Virus record (IMG/VR): IMGVR_UViG_3300044956_000700
Coordinates: 1 to 50,560 of that record
Source of the DNA: a virus
Length of the DNA stretch: 50,560 nucleotides
Strand: one strand, 5' to 3'
Below the pieces are notes generated by a model. The model searched no databases. It was not told the DNA's origin and saw only the letters and a list, made by a program, of their open reading frames with translations. The translations under genes were made by a program, and so were the position numbers. Shown one piece after another: positions 6,993 through 14,464 of the stretch (within the stretch, counting starts at the first letter, position 1; every line of letters begins with the position of its first letter).

Positions 6993-8870
6993 TTAATTTT
7001 TAACCTCTGTATAATCTGCATTTACAACATCATCCTTTTTTTCAGAAGTTTTAGATTGTTTATCTTGTTTGGCCTTAATCGCAGGCATGGCAGAATTGAT
7101 TAAATTCATACTTAATTTTTTGATTTCTTCTATATCACTCCCTGCTTTTGCAGCTTCCAATTTTGCAATCGCATCTTGAATTTCTTTTCGCTGATCTTCT
7201 GTAATATCTGTACCAACTTCTTCAAGATCTTTTTGTACACCATAAATTTGATTATCTGCTTGATTTTTAGCATTGATAAGTTCACGGATTTTATTATCTG
7301 CCTCAGCATTATCCTCTGCTTCTTTAACCATTCTTTGAATTTCTGCTTCACTAAGACCGCTATTGCTTTTAATTGTGATTTTACTTTCTTTTCCTGTTGC
7401 GTTATCTTTGGCAGAAACTTTTAAGATACCATTTGCATCAATATCATATGTAACTTCAATTTGTGGCACGCCCCTGGGTTGCGGATCAATTCCATCTAGA
7501 TTAAACTCACCCAAAAATTTATTGTACACAACTAGATCTCTTTCACCTTGATAAACCTTTATAGTAACTGCAGGTTGATTATCCTGTGCCGTACTAAAGG
7601 TTTCGGAAGCTTTTGTTGGAATAGTTGTATTCTTTTTTATCAATTTTACCATTACACCTCCTTGGGTTTCTATACCTAGGCTAAGAGGTGTTACATCAAG
7701 TAACAGCACATCCTTTCTATCTCCAACTAACACAGCACCCTGTATAGCTGCACCTGCTGCCACAGCTTCATCAGGATTGACATCCTTCCTTGGTATCTTA
7801 CCAAATAATTTCTCAACTGTCTCCTGAACTTTAGGCATACGTGTCATACCGCCTACAAGGATTACCTCATCTATATCAGCGGCAGTTACACCGGCATCCT
7901 TCATAGCGATACGACATGGTTCCATGCTACGCTGAATTAATTCATCAACAAGACTTTCTAGTTTAGCTCTTGTAATAGTAATATTCAAATGTTTAGGACC
8001 ACTGGCATCTGCTGTAACATAAGGTAAGTTTACAGCGGTTTGATTACTATTACTCAATTCAATCTTGGCTTTTTCAGCTGCTTCCTTAAGGCGTTGAAGT
8101 GCCAAAACATCCTTAGTAAGGTCCACACCTTGCTCTTTTTTAAATTCAATTACAAGATGATCCATAATCCGTTGATCAAAATCTTCACCTCCTAAGAACG
8201 TATCACCGTTGGTACTTAGAACTTCGATCTGTTTGTCTCCATCAACATTTGCAATTTCTATAATACTGACATCAAATGTTCCCCCTCCTAGATCATATAC
8301 CGCAATCTTACGATCTTTTTTATCAGTTTTATCAACACCATAAGCCAAAGCAGCGGCAGTGGGTTCGTTAATAATACGAAGAACTTCCAACCCAGCGATG
8401 CGACCAGCATCTTTAGTCGCTTGACGTTGACTATCATTAAAATATGCAGGCACAGTGATGACTGCTTTTGTAACTTCTTGTCCTAAGTAGTCCTCTGCAG
8501 TCTTTTTCATCTTACGCAGGACCTCTGCAGAAATTTGAGGAGGAGCTAATTTTTCATTATTTGCCTTAATCCAAGCATCACCATTTTCTGCTTCGACAAT
8601 GTCATAAGGCATAAGTTTAATATCTTTTTGAACTGCCTCTTCTTTAAATTTACGACCAATAAGGCGTTTAGCTGCATAAATTGTATTTTTTGGATTTGTA
8701 ACTGCTTGGCGCTTGGCTGAGGCTCCTACAAGGATTTCATTCCCGTATGCAATGATACTAGGTGTAGTCCTAGCACCTTCTGAATTTTCAATTACTTTGG
8801 GATTTCCATTTTCTACAACTGCTACGCAACTATTTGTCGTACCTAAATCTATACCAATAACTTTACTCAT
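6993..8870 (-). CDS. dnaK: Full-length Hsp70 chaperone DnaK
   Basis: A 625-aa protein, full bacterial length. It has [13 protein letters not shown] at the N-terminus, [21 protein letters not shown], the [11 protein letters not shown] phosphate loop, [11 protein letters not shown], the linker [12 protein letters not shown], a complete substrate-binding domain, a lid, and a C-terminal tail NADYTEVKN like the EEVKD end of bacterial DnaK. It is an ATP-driven chaperone that works with DnaJ and GrpE, neither of which is in this window, so it presumably uses the host's. The start has AAGGAG 9 nt upstream. The sequence [23 protein letters not shown] looks like beta/gammaproteobacterial DnaK rather than the shorter alphaproteobacterial loop (from memory). 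Complete DnaK in a phage is rare. Confidence 0.97.
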   Translation of the reverse strand: MSKVIGIDLGTTNSCVAVVENGNPKVIENSEGARTTPSIIAYGNEILVGASAKRQAVTNPKNTIYAAKRLIGRKFKEEAVQKDIKLMPYDIVEAENGDAWIKANNEKLAPPQISAEVLRKMKKTAEDYLGQEVTKAVITVPAYFNDSQRQATKDAGRIAGLEVLRIINEPTAAALAYGVDKTDKKDRKIAVYDLGGGTFDVSIIEIANVDGDKQIEVLSTNGDTFLGGEDFDQRIMDHLVIEFKKEQGVDLTKDVLALQRLKEAAEKAKIELSNSNQTAVNLPYVTADASGPKHLNITITRAKLESLVDELIQRSMEPCRIAMKDAGVTAADIDEVILVGGMTRMPKVQETVEKLFGKIPRKDVNPDEAVAAGAAIQGAVLVGDRKDVLLLDVTPLSLGIETQGGVMVKLIKKNTTIPTKASETFSTAQDNQPAVTIKVYQGERDLVVYNKFLGEFNLDGIDPQPRGVPQIEVTYDIDANGILKVSAKDNATGKESKITIKSNSGLSEAEIQRMVKEAEDNAEADNKIRELINAKNQADNQIYGVQKDLEEVGTDITEDQRKEIQDAIAKLEAAKAGSDIEEIKKLSMNLINSAMPAIKAKQDKQSKTSEKKDDVVNADYTEVKN

Positions 8871-8900
8871 AATTTTCTCCTTATAAAGTGAGTATTTTGG

Positions 8901-8937
8901 CTTTTGCCATTATAACATCCCTAAGGTATGTTATAAT
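8901..8937 (-). promoter_or_regulatory. Two-hairpin 5' UTR of dnaK
   Basis: ATTATAACAT / ATGTTATAAT (8909-8937), a 10-bp perfect stem with a 9-nt loop, followed by TGGC-AAAA-GCCA and then the SD. It starts at the predicted +1 (about 8935). It could be an mRNA-stabilising cap or a thermosensor, as for hsp20. Confidence 0.6.
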
Positions 8938-8940
8938 TTT

Positions 8941-8948
8941 TATTTATA
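8941..8948 (-). promoter_or_regulatory. Late promoter TATAAATA for dnaK
   Basis: A perfect octamer 70 nt before the dnaK ATG, immediately after the stop of the upstream gene. Confidence 0.65.
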
Positions 8949-8949
8949 C

Positions 8950-9222
8950 TTAATCTTTGACATAATTCGCAATTCTATTAAATTTATCAAGATAATTTTC
9001 TTTATAATCACTTGATGATTTGCTGATATCATCATCATCATAAAAAAAATCTTCTTCAATGATACTATATAATGGATGCATTAATTTATTGATGATTTTA
9101 AACGACATTTTTTCTAATATTTTGTCAATAGGTTGATTTGCCTTGAGTGATCTAAGTGCATGATTATATTCGTATTGACGCGAAAGTTCACACCATTCTT
9201 CATATGTCAAATAATTATTCAT
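8950..9222 (-). CDS. Orphan GluTR-dimerisation-domain-like protein
   Basis: A 90-aa protein. Residues 20-52, NHALRSLKANQPIDKILEKM then INKLMHP, have the spacing and residues of the C-terminal dimerisation helices of glutamyl-tRNA reductase (HemA of the C5 pathway; family pattern: ALxxLxxGxxxxxVLExLxxxLTNKLxHxPT). The catalytic and NADPH domains are absent, and an acidic tail EEDFFYDDDD follows. It therefore cannot be an enzyme; it might pair with, stabilise or inhibit host GluTR. The match is by eye and moderate. It lies just before dnaK and near the heme oxygenase genes. Confidence 0.55.
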   Translation of the reverse strand: MNNYLTYEEWCELSRQYEYNHALRSLKANQPIDKILEKMSFKIINKLMHPLYSIIEEDFFYDDDDISKSSSDYKENYLDKFNRIANYVKD

Positions 9223-9225
9223 ATC

Positions 9226-9333
9226 TTAAATCGAACCTAGTAGATAACTTTTCATTATATATCGTTTAAATGTAGCTCTAACCATTTTATGTGATTCGAC
9301 AAGCTTATTATCAAACAGACTAATAGCTAACAT
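9226..9333 (-). CDS. Possible small protein, 35 aa
   Basis: The frame MLAISLFDNK...SYLLGSI starts inside the stop region of the phosphoesterase gene (ATG overlaps its last codons) and ends 4 nt before the next ATG. The tight packing supports translation; there is no SD and no recognised family. Confidence 0.35.
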   Translation of the reverse strand: MLAISLFDNKLVESHKMVRATFKRYIMKSYLLGSI

Positions 9334-10160
9334 ATTTCTATAGTAAAATTAGGATCCCAACCACTATCTAATTCATAACCTTCATATCCCCGTGGATTAC
9401 AAACAATGCGAGTGGATCCTATCATATAGTCAAAAAATTTATGAGTATGTCCATGCGTCCATAACTTAATTTGAGGGTGATCAAGAATGAATTCACTTAA
9501 ATCACTACTGTATGCGCCATTTATATAAAAATCATTTTCATACTTTGGTTTTTTGCTTAATTTACTGGGGGAATGGTGTCCGACTAGAACAAAGTTCTCA
9601 TTTTCTTTATCCTTTAGCACATTTTTAAAATAATTTATCGTTAACTTATGTTCTGCAAAAGTGTCAAGTGGTTGTAACTTACTAAAGTTTTTATTGCTAT
9701 TTCTGATGACTTGATAGTCGTTCATGTTATGTTGAACACTGAATAAGGTAGCAGAATCACAATTATTTAAATCTGTCCAAAGTGTGGCTCCTACAAAATT
9801 TATATCGTTGTAAATAAAATTATGTTTTTCTAAAAAATGTATATTATTATATTTCTCGCATTCTTCTCTAAGATATTCTTGCGCTAAGGGAAATTTTCCA
9901 TGATAATATTCGTGATTTCCAGCTATATAGATTATGTGAAGGAATTCATTACTTACACGCTTTAAAAAATTCCTAAAACGTTTTGTCCTACCACGTTGAG
10001 TATCTAGAACAGGCACAATAGGATCATCTTCATTAAAGTCATGAAGATTTTGCGCGATCATTATATCTCCACCTAAAATTAGGATTTCAGCATTATTTTT
10101 ATTTTGAATGTTACAATCACTTAATTCTAAATGTAGATCGCTTACAATTTGTATTCGCAT
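9327..10160 (-). CDS. Calcineurin-like metallophosphoesterase
   Basis: A 277-aa protein. The metal-binding motifs are in order: SDLHLE (7-12), GGDIM, AGNHEYYHGKF, VGHHSPS and THGHTHKFFDY, followed by NPRGYEGYE. This is the subgroup common in bacteria and phages, often annotated as serine/threonine or nucleotide phosphatases; the substrate is unknown. It forms a tight minus-strand run with the next three upstream genes: the 86-aa gene stops 1 nt before its ATG. Confidence 0.88.
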   Translation of the reverse strand: MRIQIVSDLHLELSDCNIQNKNNAEILILGGDIMIAQNLHDFNEDDPIVPVLDTQRGRTKRFRNFLKRVSNEFLHIIYIAGNHEYYHGKFPLAQEYLREECEKYNNIHFLEKHNFIYNDINFVGATLWTDLNNCDSATLFSVQHNMNDYQVIRNSNKNFSKLQPLDTFAEHKLTINYFKNVLKDKENENFVLVGHHSPSKLSKKPKYENDFYINGAYSSDLSEFILDHPQIKLWTHGHTHKFFDYMIGSTRIVCNPRGYEGYELDSGWDPNFTIEIC

Positions 10161-10161
10161 T

Positions 10162-10422
10162 TTATTTCCATTTTAGAACGAACCATTGATATTCAGTATC
10201 TGAAATAAGATAAATTCTAGTATTGTAATCATTATGAGTCCATGCCCATTTTTGATTTGACAAACCTTGTATGTCTAGTTCAGCGCTAGGACCCCAAGTT
10301 TGCCAGCACCAATTCCTTACCTTAACAAAATCTAGTAGATTAGTACTACGAAAACTGGCATAATATTTAAATCTTGTATGTCCTTTATGCCTTTTATCTA
10401 ACTTACCAACTTTTATTTTCAT
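10162..10422 (-). CDS. Conserved phage hypothetical, Trp/Tyr-rich
   Basis: An 86-aa basic protein with many aromatic residues (FVKVRNWCWQTWGPSAEL, TEYQWFVLKWK). It overlaps the exonuclease gene by 4 nt and precedes the phosphoesterase by 1 nt, so it is part of the same operon. It resembles small conserved proteins of T4-like phages; function unknown. Confidence 0.65.
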   Translation of the reverse strand: MKIKVGKLDKRHKGHTRFKYYASFRSTNLLDFVKVRNWCWQTWGPSAELDIQGLSNQKWAWTHNDYNTRIYLISDTEYQWFVLKWK

Positions 10423-10949
10423 TGTCTAAGATTAGACAATTGACGAAAAACATTTTGCACTCCTATTACTTGCCTAATGGCATCTTGTAAGGCATCATGT
10501 TTTGAATTTTGGGGCATTTGTGGATCAAAACCTAAATCAAACAAAGTTCTAGTATCTCTAAGTTGCCAATACTGCCAAGGAATATTAACATTTAACTGCC
10601 TGCATAGATTTTCTAAAATAACCAAATCAAACGTGGCTCCGTGGCTCCAAAAAGCATCACACCCCCAAGCGAATTTATGAAATCTGTTCAAGGCTGGTCC
10701 AATTGGAATTCTATCGTTTTCACTGAACGCTTCTTCCATGACAATAGAATTTTGCTTGCTCCACCATTCTATCGTATTTGGATCAATTGATCTACCCAAT
10801 TTATGTTGGTCATCTAAATTAACCTTAAAATAAAGACTATCACTATAGCTGGAACCATTAGGATCAAAATGCACTGCTGCAATACTTAAAATTGTAGCAT
10901 CAGGTGTTACGGCTAAAGTTTCCATATCGACCATAAGATGTTTTGCCAT
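10419..10949 (-). CDS. 3'-5' exonuclease, Rv2179c/DexA-like
   Basis: A 176-aa RNase H-fold exonuclease. Motif I is VDMETLAV (D8, E10), preceding ILSIAAVHFDPNG. TIEWWSKQ, the motif II region FWSHGATFDLVILENLC, and RDTRTLFDLG follow, and motif III is KHDALQDAIRQ, giving the DEDDh set. This family includes T4 DexA and Rv2179c, which degrade single-stranded ends of DNA or RNA. It may act in host DNA breakdown, recombination or RNA processing. The DnaE-like polymerase here lacks a proofreading domain, but nothing links the two directly. Confidence 0.88.
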   Translation of the reverse strand: MAKHLMVDMETLAVTPDATILSIAAVHFDPNGSSYSDSLYFKVNLDDQHKLGRSIDPNTIEWWSKQNSIVMEEAFSENDRIPIGPALNRFHKFAWGCDAFWSHGATFDLVILENLCRQLNVNIPWQYWQLRDTRTLFDLGFDPQMPQNSKHDALQDAIRQVIGVQNVFRQLSNLRQ

Positions 10950-11185
10950 TAATGTAATGTCCTGTTTTTAGAATCAGATTGAAAAAACAATGATTTTAAT
11001 TTTTTTTCCAATACAGGCTCACTTGTTTCTAGTTCATCTATGCTAAATTGTTTAGAATTTTCAAAAAATTCTCCAGATACTATCCATTGCTTAATTTCTT
11101 CAATTAATAAATCAAGTTCTTCTTGTGAACCTTCAAAATTATCAAAGGCTCCTGGTGCAAATACAATGTTTATTCTCTTTTTCAT
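10949..11185 (-). CDS. Conserved phage hypothetical protein
   Basis: A 78-aa acidic protein. The segment NIVFAPGAFDNFEGSQEEL followed by LLIEEIKQW looks like a conserved family of T4-like phages of unknown role. It shares one base with the exonuclease gene (TAATG overlap), so it is co-translated with it. Confidence 0.65.
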   Translation of the reverse strand: MKKRINIVFAPGAFDNFEGSQEELDLLIEEIKQWIVSGEFFENSKQFSIDELETSEPVLEKKLKSLFFQSDSKNRTLH

Positions 11186-11224
11186 TTGCTGATTATAAAG
11201 GCAATTGATTTTTATGTCAACCTG

Positions 11225-11461
11225 TCAAAACAATCGCTTAGGCAATTCTTGAGATTTAATTTTTTTAAGCCATCTTGCTCTAGCAGCACCTTTTTTACGT
11301 TTTCTTTCTGAAGTTGGTTTTTCAAAAAACATACGTTCACGCATTTCTTCAAGTTTACCAGAATCTTCTACTTTTTGTTTAAATTTTTTCAGTAGAGTAT
11401 TAAATGGCATTTCTCCTGCTGATATTTTTGTACCTGTAATATTAGGTTTTTGTCTACCCAT
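11225..11461 (-). CDS. rpsU: Ribosomal protein bS21
   Basis: A 78-aa basic protein matching bS21: PFNTLLKKFKQKVEDSG (19-35), then a short helix, and FEKPTSERKRKKGAARARW (46-64). bS21 sits on the 30S platform next to the anti-SD end of 16S rRNA and affects initiation on structured or weak-SD mRNAs. Phage copies are thought to replace host bS21 in the ribosome. The N-terminus is about 15 residues longer than in E. coli. TATAAATA lies 15 nt before the ATG, giving a leader of about 10 nt without an SD, which is notable for a gene that may alter SD usage. Confidence 0.88.
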   Translation of the reverse strand: MGRQKPNITGTKISAGEMPFNTLLKKFKQKVEDSGKLEEMRERMFFEKPTSERKRKKGAARARWLKKIKSQELPKRLF

Positions 11462-11476
11462 AATTATTGAAAAAAA

Positions 11477-11484
11477 TATTTATA
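11477..11484 (-). promoter_or_regulatory. Late promoter TATAAATA for rpsU
   Basis: A perfect octamer directly after the stop of the upstream gene (11485). Confidence 0.6.
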
Positions 11485-11886
11485 TTAAGATTGATATAAT
11501 TTGTTAAATATTTGATCTAAGAAAAAATCAAAATCTGGCACCCTATTTTGGCTTATAATAGACATGGTTGTCGCTAGGTTAGAATTTTGCGTGGTAAAAT
11601 ACACATGCGGCTTACTTAGCAAATAGCTTTTTAATTCTTCTGCAATAACGCTTAAATTATCTAAATTTACAAAAGCAATATTAGATTTTCCCAGAGCATA
11701 TAAAAGCCATCTAGGATCATTTTCTCCCATATAAAAATAGATGTTTGTGTCAATGTTAAACTTGCTGTTTGCTAGATATGCTGAAATTTGTTCTTGGCTA
11801 TCTATATCAAGATCAATTAAAAGTAAACTAGGAGAATTATTTTCAAAATAATCAGGTGGTGTAATTAAGGTAATTTTATTTTTCAT
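11485..11886 (-). CDS. Conserved phage hypothetical (receiver-like fold?)
   Basis: A 133-aa protein. Alternating strands and helices (ITLITPPDYFE, SLLLIDLDIDSQEQI, NIYFYMGENDPRWLLYAL, IAFVNLD) suggest a small Rossmann- or receiver-like alpha/beta fold, but no phosphorylation-site set can be identified with confidence. It looks like a protein family of T4-like phages. Function unknown. Confidence 0.65.
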   Translation of the reverse strand: MKNKITLITPPDYFENNSPSLLLIDLDIDSQEQISAYLANSKFNIDTNIYFYMGENDPRWLLYALGKSNIAFVNLDNLSVIAEELKSYLLSKPHVYFTTQNSNLATTMSIISQNRVPDFDFFLDQIFNKLYQS

Positions 11887-11905
11887 TTAATCTTTTTAAC
11901 ACTAC

Positions 11906-12028
11906 TCATAATTCCGCAGCTAAAATTGCGGTCAATTCTATCACTGAATAATAAACAGCTACACCTGATATAGCAAGTCCACTAAATAATATAGAACAGG
12001 CAAATAATATCTCATTATATTTACTCAT
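11906..12028 (-). CDS. Small single-pass membrane protein, 40 aa
   Basis: The frame starts MSKYNEILFACSILFSG and has one hydrophobic helix of about 22 residues, then a second partly hydrophobic stretch ending in AAEL. It fills the gap between two confident genes. ATTAAATA lies exactly 5 nt before the ATG and there is no SD, as at 271. It may be a lysis or membrane-associated peptide; unproven. Confidence 0.5.
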   Translation of the reverse strand: MSKYNEILFACSILFSGLAISGVAVYYSVIELTAILAAEL

Positions 12029-12062
12029 AGAGATATTTAATAGACAAAAACGTTAATACTAA

Positions 12063-12563
12063 CTACGTATTCAAATACACTCTTTTACAAAAATCTATAA
12101 ATTCATTGTTGTCAAGATGTTGTTTGAGACAATTAGCTTCCCAAGTTATTAACTGTATATTTTCTTTTACGTATCCTTTAGAACTATCAATTCTATCTAT
12201 CGTGCATGACTTAGGATTACACCATTTACCTAACCAATTCGTGCCACCCCTTTGAAATTCTAATTTATCTCCTGTTAATGAACAATGCCATTCTTGATCT
12301 TCACCTATTTTAAATACATAATCTAAATCAATATCTACTTCTAAATCAAATCCCTCCCTATTCATTGCACGACGAAGATTCTGATTTAAAAATGTTAGAA
12401 TTTTTTTAACGTGATAGAATTTTTTCTCTGACTGCTTGTATTCTAATTGTGTCAATAATATCGTCTTGTCTCTGCTATAAACTGGAAAATTTTTTCTTTT
12501 TCTTCCAGCACGACCTCTTTGATTATAAAACCTTTTATAAGTTTTTGTGTCAAAAATTTTCAT
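12063..12563 (-). CDS. HNH endonuclease
   Basis: A 166-aa protein from the ATG at 12563, chosen because GGAG lies 5 nt upstream; a longer frame starting at 12623 overlaps the upstream gene. The C-terminal half has the phage HNH pattern: CSLTGDKLEFQRGG, NPKSCTIDRIDSSKGYV, and ENIQLITWEANCLKQ. The N-terminus is basic (RGRAGRKRK), suited to DNA binding. It may be a free-standing homing endonuclease or a DNA-processing enzyme. Confidence 0.85.
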   Translation of the reverse strand: MKIFDTKTYKRFYNQRGRAGRKRKNFPVYSRDKTILLTQLEYKQSEKKFYHVKKILTFLNQNLRRAMNREGFDLEVDIDLDYVFKIGEDQEWHCSLTGDKLEFQRGGTNWLGKWCNPKSCTIDRIDSSKGYVKENIQLITWEANCLKQHLDNNEFIDFCKRVYLNT

Positions 12564-12564
12564 A

Positions 12565-12954
12565 TCATCTCCGCATTGATGAAATTTCTTTTGCCTGTGA
12601 ATCGGAAAAAATGGGAACAGCATTTGACTTATGCATTGTTCCTATGCCTACAATTTTATCACCCGTATAGACGGGTGAAACTTTTTTTGCAGCAAAACCT
12701 AGACCAGAATCACGGCTGGGTATATGCGGAGTCTCTCTACCTGGTGGAGGTTTCAAACTATATACTAGAGGTTTTGCATTCATAGCAATATTTTTCTTCT
12801 TTTCTTCTTTTTCAACTTGATATTTTTTTTTCAAAGATTTCCAGCTACTTTCAAGCTCTTCATTTCTGCGTTTTGCTTCTGCTGAAGTCCATTTAAATTT
12901 ACCTTTGCGTTTGCCTAAAGTAGATAACCAAGGTCCTTCTAAATGCATACTCAT
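12565..12954 (-). CDS. Conserved T4-like phage hypothetical protein
   Basis: A 129-aa basic protein: MSMHLEGPWLSTLGKRKGK at the start, a Lys/Glu-rich coiled segment, then PPPGRETPHIPSRDSG and VYTGDKIVGIGTMHKSNAVPIF. I recognise the pattern as a family present in many phages and bacteria-associated contigs without known function. TAGGAACATTT precedes the ATG. It stops 1 nt before the HNH gene. Confidence 0.75.
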   Translation of the reverse strand: MSMHLEGPWLSTLGKRKGKFKWTSAEAKRRNEELESSWKSLKKKYQVEKEEKKKNIAMNAKPLVYSLKPPPGRETPHIPSRDSGLGFAAKKVSPVYTGDKIVGIGTMHKSNAVPIFSDSQAKEISSMRR

Positions 12955-13062
12955 AAATGTTCCTAAAAGGAAGATATCTAGTAAAATTCTCTAACCGCTA
13001 TAATAGTGGTAGAAATTAATGATAAAATGATAGTAATACGTTTATTTCATAACAACCATAGG

Positions 13063-13212
13063 TTACTCATCAATACGGCTATAGTTTAAAACATTGCCTT
13101 GACCATATTGAGCTTCTGCAAGCATCTTAGCTTCAAAGTCATTATTAGCCCAAATAAAAGTATTGGCAGTCTGATAACAATTGATACGTACCCATAATGC
13201 ATATTTGTACAT
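13063..13212 (-). CDS. Small conserved phage protein, 49 aa
   Basis: The frame MYKYALWVRINCYQTANTF continues WANNDFEAKMLAEAQYGQGNVLNY. The pattern (aromatic strand, then EAKxLAEAQYGxGNVLNY) is typical of small phage proteins with a ferredoxin-like half. AGG lies upstream of the ATG. It occupies most of the 340-base gap between 12955 and 13294; the rest of that gap holds only an imperfect hairpin near 13000-13016. Confidence 0.6.
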   Translation of the reverse strand: MYKYALWVRINCYQTANTFIWANNDFEAKMLAEAQYGQGNVLNYSRIDE

Positions 13213-13294
13213 AGGTATTCCTATCTAAATTAAGTTAAAACAAAATTATTATACGCCCTTTAGTCAATTTGTCAATAGTGGTATAAAAACAACG

Positions 13295-14161
13295 TCAAGC
13301 TTTTTTAGTAGGTCTAAAACAACTTACCCAGGTATTATTAGTAGCAGGTGTACCATTTGGATAACTTTGAGTAACATCTCCGTCATTAGGATTGTTGCTG
13401 GCTTTTGGACTTTGATTACCGCCTACAAAGGTATATTTGCCTCCATTGGCTGTATATACAAAATTAACATGTCTGTAACTCCAAAAAGCAATATCACCTG
13501 GTTGAGCTTGATCTTTAGGTACCTGTATTGCTCCCCATGCTGCAGGATTTTGAGTGATTGCAGCGGCAGAAGCTGTTTTAACATATTTATAACCAGAAGC
13601 TTTTAATGTAAAGTTTACAAACCCCATGCACCAAGCAGTTTGGTCTGTATTCCAAGGACTTGCTGTTCCAAATCCCAAATTATTCCATATTCCAGTAATG
13701 TTGGGATTGCTGGGGTTACCGCCCTGTCCAGTTTCTCTCCACATACCTCTTGTAGATTCACTCAAAACATTTTCAAGAAATCCTATCAACGATGCTGAAC
13801 TTGTGCTACTGCTAATTGTGCCTGTATTGGCAATATCTGCAATGTTTACACCATCTTCTGCAGGACTGTAATTTCCCTTTACACCATCTGCTGCTGCATT
13901 TCCGTTATAGAAACTATTAGGTCCACTAGGATTAGATTGCTGTGCACTTATTAGTCGATTAATATTATCTTGAGTAATCGTTACTACAGAAGAATCTACC
14001 AATGGTGCAACATTTTCTATTTCCAACCCCGCAAATCCTGCACTTGTAAATGGAAACAGCCAAAGAGCCACAGGAACGTTGTTTACATAAACACTATTAC
14101 TACGAAATACATCGGCTACATGAATAATACCATGGATTTTTGGGCCGGGAAAATATGGCAT
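13295..14161 (-). CDS. PAAR-like tail tip fused to NlpC/P60-like peptidoglycan hydrolase
   Basis: A 288-aa protein. Residues 1-40 (PGPKIHGIIHVADVFRSNS, YVNNVPVALW) resemble a PAAR/spike-tip motif. A low-complexity linker follows, and residues 160-255 match the TIGR02594-type cysteine peptidase: WNTDQTAWCMGFVNF with catalytic C178, PGDIAFWSYRHVNFVY with H231, and FVGGNQS. It probably sits at the baseplate spike and cuts peptide bridges of the cell wall during entry. It overlaps the 95-aa gene by one base (TAATG). Confidence 0.78.
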   Translation of the reverse strand: MPYFPGPKIHGIIHVADVFRSNSVYVNNVPVALWLFPFTSAGFAGLEIENVAPLVDSSVVTITQDNINRLISAQQSNPSGPNSFYNGNAAADGVKGNYSPAEDGVNIADIANTGTISSSTSSASLIGFLENVLSESTRGMWRETGQGGNPSNPNITGIWNNLGFGTASPWNTDQTAWCMGFVNFTLKASGYKYVKTASAAAITQNPAAWGAIQVPKDQAQPGDIAFWSYRHVNFVYTANGGKYTFVGGNQSPKASNNPNDGDVTQSYPNGTPATNNTWVSCFRPTKKA

Positions 14162-14448
14162 TACTTTATAACTACTCCTGTTATGCCTTCTAGATATTGT
14201 TTTGCCGCGTCTTTTTTACATATCATCATAACAAAAAAATGATTTTTATTAATTGTAATAGTTTCTTTTTCACCTAGAAGTATCCACGGAATCATGCCTA
14301 GTCTATCACCGTCTAGGGTAAGAGCAAGAGGACGATTTATGGTAATATCTGTTGTTGTTTCTGTGTCATATCTAGCAATAATTTCTTCTCCATTAACTAA
14401 TTTAATACTAACTATGTCGCCGGATGAAATCGGTTTGTTTAATAACAT
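14161..14448 (-). CDS. Conserved phage protein, Sm/SH3-like barrel
   Basis: A 95-aa all-beta protein: GDIVSIKLVNGEEIIARYD then ITINRPLALTL and ETITINKNHFFVMM. The first strands resemble Sm/LSm-type barrels, but this is by eye. GATAAATA lies exactly 7 nt before the ATG with no SD, predicting a near-leaderless mRNA that also carries the PAAR hydrolase. A baseplate assembly role is possible from context. Confidence 0.62.
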   Translation of the reverse strand: MLLNKPISSGDIVSIKLVNGEEIIARYDTETTTDITINRPLALTLDGDRLGMIPWILLGEKETITINKNHFFVMMICKKDAAKQYLEGITGVVIK

Positions 14449-14455
14449 GATGCTT

Positions 14456-14463
14456 TATTTATC
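14456..14463 (-). promoter_or_regulatory. Late promoter GATAAATA 7 nt before ATG (14448)
   Basis: It lies in the 16-nt gap after the upstream stop; the spacing leaves a leader of about 2 nt. Confidence 0.5.
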
Positions 14464-14464
14464 G

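Noticed and set aside
7130-7424. Frames inside dnaK on both strands
   Set aside because: Shadows of the conserved DnaK coding frame; no SD and no family.
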